A stretch of 64,000 nucleotides of DNA from an uncultured Pelagibacteraceae bacterium. Lineage in GTDB: Bacteria > Pseudomonadota > Alphaproteobacteria > Pelagibacterales > Pelagibacteraceae. This document shows positions 19,042 to 26,909 of the stretch, in pieces. The translations under genes were made by a program, and so were the position numbers. The DNA lies in the NCBI GenBank assembly GCA_902587095.1, contig CACIJY010000001.1:186001-250000 (forward strand). Reading direction: 5' to 3'. Position 1 is the stretch's first letter. Every line of letters starts with the position of its first letter. The notes beneath the pieces were generated by a model. The model did no database searches and was not told the DNA's origin. It was given only the letters and a program-made list of their open reading frames with translations.

Positions 19042-19161
19042 ATGTCTAAAAGATATAGCGGAAAATCCTTTAAAGACTCCAGTGTAATGAAGAAACCCAG
19101 GTTATCTCTGAAAGAAAAGAGAAAAATTAAAAAAGAGAAAAAAGCAAGAAATAAAAATTAA
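19042..19161 (+). CDS. Small highly basic protein (39 aa)
   Basis: Manual translation: MSKRYSGKSFKDSSVMKKPRLSLKEKRKIKKEKKARNKN; 2 bp after the preceding gene; not in the ORF track. Confidence 0.5.
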   Translation: MSKRYSGKSFKDSSVMKKPRLSLKEKRKIKKEKKARNKN

Positions 19162-19174
19162 ATATCTTTATAAA

Positions 19175-20416
19175 TTAAAAACTTACTTTATAGAAACTTG
19201 CGGCCAGAAAAAACAAATAAAGAAAATAATATTTTTTAGTTATCTCTTTCATATTAAAATTAACTGAACCTTTTTTAAAATTTGCTAAAAATAAAAATAT
19301 AAATAGAATTAATGGATCAAAATATTTGTGAAATATAGAAGCTTGTAAATTATAAAGTATTAAGCAAATAAATATTAGAATATTATTTAAATTAAAAATT
19401 TGTATAGATTTGAATATATATGTTGATACAAAGAAGACTAAAAATAAAATAATACTGTTAGAGAATAACTTGTAAGATATGTGATAAAATATCCCTCCCC
19501 CGTAACCGAGAGGAAAATTATAAAATAATATACATATTAAAATAAAAAAAATAATTAAATAATTATCCCTTAATATTTTCAGCTCCTTAGTGAATTTTGC
19601 AATAGAATTCTTTTCAAGGAAAGGGATGAAGTAAAAAAAGATTATACTTGTGATTACAACAATCTTATTGAAAATATTAAATTTAATTAATGTGTCAGTG
19701 TTAGCTGTAACTGAGATATTTAAAATATAAAAGTTTGTTGTGTAATAAAAAATAAACGCTGGTAGTGCTAAACAAAAATTTAGAGCTAATATGTAAAAAA
19801 GTTTCTTTGTATATTTAAATTCTAATAGAAATTTATAAGTAAAAAAAATAGCAAAAATACAAAAATTAGGAGTAAAATACGAGGCCGCTGCTATAAATAT
19901 AACGTTAAGTAGAGCATTCTTAAGTTTATTTTTTTTATCTCTACAAAATAATAAGTAATACTTTATTGAAAACAAAAATAATATAAATGCATATAAAATT
20001 GGATAAGGCCAAACCGCAAGACTTCTTACAGTTGGTGATAATAATAAAACTAGTGATAAAATTTTTAAAGTACCGATATTAACTTTGTTAAACTTTATCT
20101 TTAAACAATCGTAAAATAAATAAGTTATCAAAAAAACTGATACTATATTAAGATATCTAATAAGATCTAATTCTAATCCCAATTTGTAAAGATACGACAA
20201 TATAATAAAAAAAATTGGAGAATTTCTCGTATAACCAAATGATGAATAATTTTTAAGAGTATTAAATAAATCTTCTGAAAATAAATAAATAATATCTTCA
20301 TATTGATAGAAATCAATTTTAGCGCCACCTAGTGTATCTTCAGAAATTATGTATGAAAATATTATTGATGCAAATAATAAGAAACTAACAATATTAATTT
20401 TTATAGAATTGTTCAT
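19175..20416 (-). CDS. Polytopic membrane protein (possible glycosyltransferase-family membrane protein)
   Basis: 413 aa with many hydrophobic segments; no motif I can name confidently. Confidence 0.6.
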   Translation of the reverse strand: MNNSIKINIVSFLLFASIIFSYIISEDTLGGAKIDFYQYEDIIYLFSEDLFNTLKNYSSFGYTRNSPIFFIILSYLYKLGLELDLIRYLNIVSVFLITYLFYDCLKIKFNKVNIGTLKILSLVLLLSPTVRSLAVWPYPILYAFILFLFSIKYYLLFCRDKKNKLKNALLNVIFIAAASYFTPNFCIFAIFFTYKFLLEFKYTKKLFYILALNFCLALPAFIFYYTTNFYILNISVTANTDTLIKFNIFNKIVVITSIIFFYFIPFLEKNSIAKFTKELKILRDNYLIIFFILICILFYNFPLGYGGGIFYHISYKLFSNSIILFLVFFVSTYIFKSIQIFNLNNILIFICLILYNLQASIFHKYFDPLILFIFLFLANFKKGSVNFNMKEITKKYYFLYLFFLAASFYKVSF

Positions 20417-20452
20417 TTCTTTTTATATCATATAAAAGTATATAAAAATAAG

Positions 20453-21085
20453 TTGAAAAATAAATTATTAATTTTTTTTAAAATAATTCTTGTTAACTTC
20501 ACTTTGATTAGTTGTAGCGAAACTAATAAATTAGAGAATGTAAATAAAATTTTATTGTTTGGAGATAGTTTGATGTCTGGTTATGGTTTAAAGGAAAACC
20601 AAGTTCTTTCAATATTATTGGAAAATGATTTAAAAGAAGCTGGATATAATATTAAAGTGATTAATGGAAGTGTTTCTGGAGATACTTCGGAAGATGGATT
20701 GTATAGAATTGAAGAATATACTTCTAGTGGTGATATCGATTTGATTGTTTTAGGATTGGGGGCTAATGATATGCTTAGAAGAATTAATCCAGATCAAACA
20801 GAGAGTAATCTTAGAAAAATTATAGAAATTATAAAAACTAATAAGATAAGCATAATTTTAGCTGGCATGAAGGCGTCTCCAACAAATGGTTTGGCATATA
20901 AAAAAAAATTTGATGATATTTTTCCTGAATTAGCAAAAGAATATGATTTAAATTTAATCCCTTTTTTACTTAAAAAAGTAGCTTTAAATCCAAAGCTTAA
21001 TCAAAGTGATGGAATTCATCCAAACTATGAAGGTGCAAAGGTGATTTCAGAAACAATAAAAGAAAGTATTATTAATTTAGACTAG
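20453..21085 (+). CDS. tesA: Arylesterase / SGNH hydrolase (TesA-like), TTG start
   Basis: ILLFGDSLMSGYGL, VLGLGANDMLR, DGIHPNYEGAKVI; lipoprotein-like N-terminus. Confidence 0.9.
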   Translation: MKNKLLIFFKIILVNFTLISCSETNKLENVNKILLFGDSLMSGYGLKENQVLSILLENDLKEAGYNIKVINGSVSGDTSEDGLYRIEEYTSSGDIDLIVLGLGANDMLRRINPDQTESNLRKIIEIIKTNKISIILAGMKASPTNGLAYKKKFDDIFPELAKEYDLNLIPFLLKKVALNPKLNQSDGIHPNYEGAKVISETIKESIINLD

Positions 21086-21087
21086 TA

Positions 21088-21119
21088 GGGGCGTTCTGTT
21101 GCCAGGTGCCCCAAACCCC
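21088..21119. other. GC-rich nested hairpin element, possible structured RNA
   Basis: GGGGC-gtt-CTG-ttgc-CAG-gt-GCCCC then AAACCCC, between convergent genes; no U tract on either strand. Confidence 0.45.
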
Positions 21120-21126
21120 AAAGAAT

Positions 21127-21333
21127 TTATCCCTTAAACATTTCTAATGCTTTATTAAGAAGATCTACTGATTTTTTGTGTTCACCACTGTCGTGAGCCT
21201 TTATTCCAGCATCTCTTAATTCTTGAGCTTCTGCAATTTTTGCATCAAGGTTTTTTGCCATCATTGGGCATGAACCTGCAAAAACAGAACTCGAAAATAA
21301 TACAAAAGATAAAATTAACGCTAATTTTTTCAT
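21127..21333 (-). CDS. Small exported protein (68 aa)
   Basis: Signal peptide MKKLALILSFVLFSSSVFAG then a TPR-like helix (AGIKAHDSGEHKKSVDLLNKALEMF). Confidence 0.75.
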   Translation of the reverse strand: MKKLALILSFVLFSSSVFAGSCPMMAKNLDAKIAEAQELRDAGIKAHDSGEHKKSVDLLNKALEMFKG

Positions 21334-21443
21334 TGTTTTCCTTTCGTTTACTTGGATATGGTTATTTATTTATAATTTTTAAGCAACAGAGTGTCACACT
21401 TATTAAGCTATAAAACTATATGTAATAAATATATATAGTCTGC

Positions 21444-21746
21444 ATGTTTATAGCGATGAATAGATTTAAGATTGTTCTTGGTAAAGAACAAGATTTCGAG
21501 AGTGTTTGGAAAAATAGAGATACTCATTTAAAAGGCGTACAAGGTTTTAAAGAATTTCATTTAGTTAAGGGAAATACTAACGAAGAGTTTACCTTGTATG
21601 CATCACATAGTATATGGAATTCAAAAGAGGACTTTATTAATTGGACTAAATCGGAAGCCTTCAGGTTGGCTCATAAAAATGCTGGTCAACATCAAAACCT
21701 TTATTTGGGTGCGCCTAATTTTGAAGGATTTGAGGTTGTTTTATAA
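21444..21746 (+). CDS. ABM-domain monooxygenase (IsdG/HmoA-like)
   Basis: FIAMNRFKIVLGKEQDFESVWKNRDTHLKGVQGFKEFHLVKG...SHSIWNSKEDFINWTKSEAFRLAH. Confidence 0.78.
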   Translation: MFIAMNRFKIVLGKEQDFESVWKNRDTHLKGVQGFKEFHLVKGNTNEEFTLYASHSIWNSKEDFINWTKSEAFRLAHKNAGQHQNLYLGAPNFEGFEVVL

Positions 21747-22138
21747 TGATTGAACAAAGCATTACATATTTAACTGCAATACTTTTAGGGATTATGTTTT
21801 TTTTTTCATTTGTTGTTGCACCATCTACATTTAGATTTTTAAATGAAGAATATGCTAGAAAATTTATTAGAGGTATATTTCCCTTATATTATTTACTGAA
21901 TCTTAGTATCAGCCTAATTGTTGTTTTATTGATCGCTTACTTAAGTGATTTTAGTCTTAAATTTTATTTAATGCTGTCTATCTGTATTCTGTTCTTTATT
22001 TCTAATTTTTTTTTAATGCCATTAATAAATAAATTTAAAGACAATGGTAAAGAAAAGTACTTCAAAGTGTCACATTTTGTGTCTGTACTTATAAACTTGG
22101 TGCAAATGATATTTCTATTAATAATATTAATAAAATAA
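21746..22138 (+). CDS. DUF4149-like membrane protein
   Basis: 130 aa, four hydrophobic segments, FSFVVAPSTFRFL. Confidence 0.6.
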   Translation: MIEQSITYLTAILLGIMFFFSFVVAPSTFRFLNEEYARKFIRGIFPLYYLLNLSISLIVVLLIAYLSDFSLKFYLMLSICILFFISNFFLMPLINKFKDNGKEKYFKVSHFVSVLINLVQMIFLLIILIK

Positions 22139-22614
22139 TGAAATCTAATTTAGATAAAAGAACTTTCATAAAATGGATTGGTGCCACGTTTTTTTCTTTT
22201 TTCTTGATACCATTTAAGTTTGCAAAAGCTGTTACCAAAAAAGTTATTAATGAAAATCTTACAAAAAAACAAAAAGAAATAATGTTTAATGAAGGAACAG
22301 AAAGGCCATTTACAAGTGATCTTTTGAATGAAAAAAGAGAGGGTTTTTATCATTGCGCAAACTGTGGTGCAAAATTGTTTGCATCCACTGCCAAATTTGA
22401 CAGTGGGACTGGTTGGCCATCTTTTACAGAGGCTTTGCCAGGTGCGTTTAAAACTAAAATTGATTACTCATTTGGAATGAAAAGAATTGAATACCATTGT
22501 GCAAATTGTGGAGTTCATCATGGACATGTCTTTGCCGATGGTCCTGGCGAGACTGGAAAAAGATTTTGTAACAATGGTCTTTGCTTAATATTTAAACCGT
22601 CAAGCAGCAATTAA
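22138..22614 (+). CDS. msrB: Peptide-methionine (R)-S-oxide reductase, probably exported
   Basis: YHCANCGAKLF, FDSGTGWPSF, HCANCGVHHGHVF, GKRFCNNGLCLIF; Tat-like or Sec-like N-terminus. Confidence 0.93.
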   Translation: MKSNLDKRTFIKWIGATFFSFFLIPFKFAKAVTKKVINENLTKKQKEIMFNEGTERPFTSDLLNEKREGFYHCANCGAKLFASTAKFDSGTGWPSFTEALPGAFKTKIDYSFGMKRIEYHCANCGVHHGHVFADGPGETGKRFCNNGLCLIFKPSSSN

Positions 22615-22615
22615 T

Positions 22616-22723
22616 CTATTTTTTTTTTCTTTTAAAACTACCTTTTCCTTTTTTAGGTTTGATAATCCTAGGTTTATATTTTTTTGTAAATAGGTCTTTT
22701 TTTAAAGGATTTTTTTTAATCAT
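22616..22723 (-). CDS. arfA: ArfA-like alternative ribosome-rescue factor (35 aa)
   Basis: Manual translation: MIKKNPLKKDLFTKKYKPRIIKPKKGKGSFKRKKK; compare E. coli ArfA core [21 protein letters not shown]; not in the ORF track. Confidence 0.68.
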   Translation of the reverse strand: MIKKNPLKKDLFTKKYKPRIIKPKKGKGSFKRKKK

Positions 22724-23315
22724 TGATTATATATCCATCCTTTTTACTTTGTATAAATGAATCGTCGTCGAATGTATCTTTTATTTTTTTTCTTAATCTA
22801 TAAATATGTGTCTCAACAGTATGTGTTTCTAAATCCTCTCCGTATTTCCAAACTTCTTTTTGAAGAACATCTACCTTTATTGGTTTGTTCTCATTTTTAA
22901 GAAATATAATTGTATCAATTTCTCGTTCAGTTAATTTAAGTTCATTGTCAGATGTTTTTAATACTCTTGAATTAATATCTAATATGTATTTATTTATATT
23001 GATATTTGATTGGGCTGAGTAATTTTGTTGTATTAATCTTGCGTTTAATTGATCAATTAAATTTGAGATTTTTATTGGAAATTTTGTAATACAATGAATT
23101 TGTTTTTCATTTGTTTTATCTTTCAATGAGGAAAAATCTTTCTGATTAACTATAATTATTGAATTTTCTAAAAATTTTTTTTCCTCCTCAATTTTTTTAA
23201 AAAGTACTTTTTTTTCTTTAAAGTAGTTAACTTCATAATTAAAATAATCTTTGATTTCTATAATAATTTTATCTAATTCTGGTATATTTAAAATATGCAA
23301 TTTTTGAGAATGCAT
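22716..23315 (-). CDS. Winged-helix (OmpR/PhoB-type) transcriptional regulator with degenerate receiver-like N-terminus
   Basis: LTEREIDTIIFLKNENKPIKVDVLQKEVWKYGEDLETHTVETHIYRLRKKI...IQSKKDGYII. Confidence 0.85.
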   Translation of the reverse strand: MHSQKLHILNIPELDKIIIEIKDYFNYEVNYFKEKKVLFKKIEEEKKFLENSIIIVNQKDFSSLKDKTNEKQIHCITKFPIKISNLIDQLNARLIQQNYSAQSNININKYILDINSRVLKTSDNELKLTEREIDTIIFLKNENKPIKVDVLQKEVWKYGEDLETHTVETHIYRLRKKIKDTFDDDSFIQSKKDGYIIND

Positions 23316-23326
23316 TTAATTATATT

Positions 23327-23818
23327 ATGCTATTAAAATTAAAAAATAAAGAACACTTAATTGTAGATGAATTTAAATTTAAATGCTCTATTGGAAAAAA
23401 AGGTTTAAAATCAAAAAAAAAAGAAAGAGATAATTGCACTCCAATAGGAGTTTTTAAGATAGGTAAAGTTTACTATCGAGCAGATAGAATTAAAAAACCT
23501 GACACAATTTTAAAAACCAAAAAAATTACAAAAAATATGGGTTGGTGCGATGATCCATATAATAAAAATTATAATAAAGAAATTATCTTAAATAGAAAAA
23601 ATAAAGGTGAAAAATTTTTTAGAAAAGATAGCACTTATGATATTTTGATTGTTATCGAATATAATACAAAAAAAATACAACCATTTAAAGGTAGTGCAAT
23701 TTTTATTCATTTAACAAAAAATTATAAGCCTACTCAAGGATGTATAGCTCTAAACAAGAATGATTTACTAATACTATTAAGAATAATAGATAAAAATTCT
23801 AAAATTAAGATTTGTTAA
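23327..23818 (+). CDS. L,D-transpeptidase (YkuD)-like protein
   Basis: C-terminal FIHLTKNYKPTQGCIALNKNDLL matches the HX..GC YkuD signature. Confidence 0.85.
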   Translation: MLLKLKNKEHLIVDEFKFKCSIGKKGLKSKKKERDNCTPIGVFKIGKVYYRADRIKKPDTILKTKKITKNMGWCDDPYNKNYNKEIILNRKNKGEKFFRKDSTYDILIVIEYNTKKIQPFKGSAIFIHLTKNYKPTQGCIALNKNDLLILLRIIDKNSKIKIC

Positions 23819-24456
23819 CTCCTAGCACCAAATATTTTTGATCCGACTCTTATAAATGTTGATCCTTGTTCTATAGCATCTAAATAATCATCGGACATGC
23901 CCATACTTATATCTTTTAAATTTAAATGTTCAGATAATTCTTTCATTTTTAAAAAATAGGGCTTGGAGTCTTTTTCAAATGGTGGGATACACATTAGGCC
24001 AATTATATTTAATTTAAATTCATCGACACATTTTTTATAGAAGTTTTCTAAATTACTAATTTCAATACCACCTTTTTGTTGTTCTTCTCCAATGTTAACT
24101 TGAACAAATATTTTAGGTTTGAAATTTTTTTTATTTTGTTCTTCTGCAATCTTGCTGGCCAACTTAATATTATCTAGAGAATGTATGTAATCAAAAAGAG
24201 GTAGCACAAACTTAACTTTATTAGTTTGTAATTTACCTATTAAATGTAAATTAATCTTAGGAAAATCTTGTTTAATGCTTGTCCATTTTTCCATCGCCTC
24301 TTGCACTTTATTTTCGCCAAAATCAGTATGTCCCTCGTTAATTACTGGTAATATATGGCTAATTGGGAAAGTTTTAGTAACCGCAACCAATTTAACATTT
24401 TTTTTGTCTATAATTTCTTGCTTTATTAGATTAAAATTTTTTACAACATTTTCCAT
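23815..24456 (-). CDS. YggS-family pyridoxal phosphate homeostasis protein
   Basis: VKLVAVTKTFP, FGENKVQEAMEKW, LHLIGKLQTNK, SMGMSDDYLDAIEQGSTFIRVGSKIFG. Confidence 0.95.
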   Translation of the reverse strand: MENVVKNFNLIKQEIIDKKNVKLVAVTKTFPISHILPVINEGHTDFGENKVQEAMEKWTSIKQDFPKINLHLIGKLQTNKVKFVLPLFDYIHSLDNIKLASKIAEEQNKKNFKPKIFVQVNIGEEQQKGGIEISNLENFYKKCVDEFKLNIIGLMCIPPFEKDSKPYFLKMKELSEHLNLKDISMGMSDDYLDAIEQGSTFIRVGSKIFGARS

Positions 24457-25011
24457 ATGTTTAAATCTATTTACTATTATATAGACAAATTTAACAGAGA
24501 TGAAATCTATAAATTAAATAAATCTATAAACATAATATATAGAAATTATTCAACCAAGTTTAACACAATAGAAATTTTAGAATTAGTGAATTTTTGTAAA
24601 AAACAAAGAAGAAAAGTTTATATATCAAATAACTTGAAGTTAGCATTAAAGTTTAATTTTGATGGAGTTTATATTCCTGCATTTAACAGAGCGTTAAGTT
24701 ACAAAAACATTCCAAAAAAAAAGTTTGAAATAATAGGATCTGCTCACAATGTAAAAGAGGTTATTAATAAAGAATACCAAGGTTGTAATAAGATTTTTTT
24801 AAGCCCTATATTTAAGACTAAAAAAAATACAAATTATTTAGGCGTTACAAAATTTAATATAATTAAATTGATCACAAAAAAAAACGTTATTGCCCTTGGT
24901 GGAATTAATGAACGGAATATTAAATACTTAAAAATGTGCAATGTAAAAGGATTTGCAGGTATATCTTGGATAAAAAAAAACGGCCCAAGTATAAATACTG
25001 GGCCGTTTTAA
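24457..25011 (+). CDS. ThiE/TenI-like thiamine phosphate synthase family protein
   Basis: FDGVYIPAF, EIIGSAHNVKEV, FLSPIFKTKKNTNYLGVTKF, VIALGGINERNIKYLKMCNVKGFAGIS. Confidence 0.8.
   Translation: MFKSIYYYIDKFNRDEIYKLNKSINIIYRNYSTKFNTIEILELVNFCKKQRRKVYISNNLKLALKFNFDGVYIPAFNRALSYKNIPKKKFEIIGSAHNVKEVINKEYQGCNKIFLSPIFKTKKNTNYLGVTKFNIIKLITKKNVIALGGINERNIKYLKMCNVKGFAGISWIKKNGPSINTGPF
24977..25009. terminator. Bidirectional Rho-independent-like terminator overlapping the 3' end of the ThiE-like CDS
   Basis: AAAACGGCCCAAGTAT-aa-ATACTGGGCCGTTTT; one bulged A; A/T tracts on both sides. Confidence 0.85.
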
Positions 25012-25030
25012 ATTTTAATAGAAAATTAAA

Positions 25031-26119
25031 TTAGAACGCAAGTCCTAAAGCAATTTCTGTTACTTTTGAATCAGAAGCATCTTCATCAAATGCTGGGTTT
25101 TCCACTTCCATTTGATAAGCTTTGATTGACATACCACCCATTGAGTAAGCAACTTGTAGAGCATCAATCTTTTGATCTACATCAGCTATCGCTGTAGAAG
25201 CATTGTCCTGAGCGTCGTATGTCTCAGTTGATTCCGTGTAAGAAACTGACAGATTGTCGTTTACGTTAAACGCAATACCAATCTGATTTCCTTCTGTGAA
25301 ACCACCTGATGTTCTTAAAGTTTTAGCAGCACTTGTAGCTACAGCATCTGATTCTGTAACACCAGCGTCTACGTAAAACTCTGAATAACCAATCGATACT
25401 GGACCGAAGTTATACTTCGCGTACCAAACACCGTTGAACTCGTCTCTTACTGAATCAGAACCTGCTGCAGGTGAACCTAGATTTTCTCTAGTTGCACCAT
25501 AAACACCAACTTTTAATGCATCATAAACGATTGTTATACCAGCTTCTTGACCTGTTCCGTATGTTTTGTGAGCAGTCTTAGCTACACCACCATCACCTGT
25601 TTCAGTGTCGTTCGCATCAGAAGCATAACCAATATCCAATGTAACTGAAGCACCACCAAATTCTAATGTTGGAGATGTGTATGTGATGTGGTTGTTATCC
25701 ATGAAGTCACCAACTTTGTTTTGCGTAACAGTTGCAGTAATATCTGAAATCTGTTCGTAAACTTGTGGAACTTCTTCATCGTATTTGTAGTGAGCTGCAC
25801 CACTGTGGTGACCTAACAAGAACGAACCAAATGATGGTGTCGAAATTGATAAATACCCAGACGTTAAGTCTGTTTGTGAATCAGTCGTAGCAGTTGCAAT
25901 AGTAAATGTTGTACCATTGTCTAACTCACCTGAACCAGTAAACGCTACGTCTTTGTCAACACCGATAGCTTTACCAGTTGTGTTTGATGTACTGCCAGCA
26001 GTTCCCCATTTGTAAGTAGCATTAGCGCCACCTGTAACAGTTAACTCACCAGCATGAGCTGATACTGCAACTAACGAACTCGCTAGTGCTGTAAGCCCTA
26101 CTTTTTTAAATTTATTCAT
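25031..26119 (-). CDS. Outer-membrane porin (SAR11-type, Gram-negative porin family)
   Basis: Signal MNKFKKVGLTALASSLVAVSAHAGELTVTGGANATYKWG; C-terminal F; AGGAG Shine-Dalgarno supports the start at 26119. Confidence 0.88.
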   Translation of the reverse strand: MNKFKKVGLTALASSLVAVSAHAGELTVTGGANATYKWGTAGSTSNTTGKAIGVDKDVAFTGSGELDNGTTFTIATATTDSQTDLTSGYLSISTPSFGSFLLGHHSGAAHYKYDEEVPQVYEQISDITATVTQNKVGDFMDNNHITYTSPTLEFGGASVTLDIGYASDANDTETGDGGVAKTAHKTYGTGQEAGITIVYDALKVGVYGATRENLGSPAAGSDSVRDEFNGVWYAKYNFGPVSIGYSEFYVDAGVTESDAVATSAAKTLRTSGGFTEGNQIGIAFNVNDNLSVSYTESTETYDAQDNASTAIADVDQKIDALQVAYSMGGMSIKAYQMEVENPAFDEDASDSKVTEIALGLAF

Positions 26120-26222
26120 AAAGTACTCCTTTTTATTTGTATTCATATGAATACAGGTTTTTTAGCAAAAAAATCCGTTTCATCGCTTTAAATTCAATTA
26201 AATTAGACATTTTTTACCATTG

Positions 26223-26240
26223 TGTGATAAAAAGGTCACA
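26223..26240. promoter_or_regulatory. CRP/FNR-like inverted repeat upstream of the porin
   Basis: TGTGA-TAAAAAGG-TCACA (8-nt spacer). Confidence 0.4.
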
Positions 26241-26308
26241 ATAAAAACACTGGATTTTGCTATGTTTTGATATATCTCATGAGTTTTATATCATTAAAGC
26301 AAATTTAT

Positions 26309-26887
26309 ATGATTAGATTTAAACATTTCAACCTTATTTTGACTTTAGCAATATTAGTAAGTCTAAATTCTTGCGGTTTATATAAAAGATCCGACGTTAA
26401 AGATAATCCAGTAAACGTTCAGGATAGAGTAAGAAAAAATATTCAAGAAGGAAGAGGAGTGCGATTTGGCAAGGGTGCTACAAGGGGTGGGGATTTTGAC
26501 TTTGCGTCTTCTAATCCTCTATGGAGAGCTTCTATAGAAATTTTTGATTTTGTGCCATTAACAAATGCTAGTTATTCAGGTGGAATAATTATTACCGATT
26601 GGTTTTCTACAGAAAATAAAAATTCAGATAGTACAAGAGATTTAAAAATAACATTAAAGTTTTTAAGTAATGAAATAAGAGCTGATGCAGTGGAGGTAGT
26701 TGTCTTTGAAAAGGTTTGTGAAATTCAAAAATGCAAAACCAATAAGGTTCAATCAAAATTGGAGAAAGAAATTAAGCTAGCGATTTTGAAAAAAGCAACA
26801 CTAATGGAGAAACAAGGTTATCAAAAATATTATGAAGAAGGTGGTAAAAACAAAGGCAAAATTCTAGAAATGAAAGGTAGAAAATAA
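26309..26887 (+). CDS. DUF3576-type lipoprotein
   Basis: MIRFKHFNLILTLAILVSLNSCGLYKRSD lipobox; FASSNPLWRASIEIFDFVPLTNASYSGGIIITDW. Confidence 0.82.
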   Translation: MIRFKHFNLILTLAILVSLNSCGLYKRSDVKDNPVNVQDRVRKNIQEGRGVRFGKGATRGGDFDFASSNPLWRASIEIFDFVPLTNASYSGGIIITDWFSTENKNSDSTRDLKITLKFLSNEIRADAVEVVVFEKVCEIQKCKTNKVQSKLEKEIKLAILKKATLMEKQGYQKYYEEGGKNKGKILEMKGRK

Positions 26888-26909
26888 TTATACTTAATAA
26901 ATAATTTTT

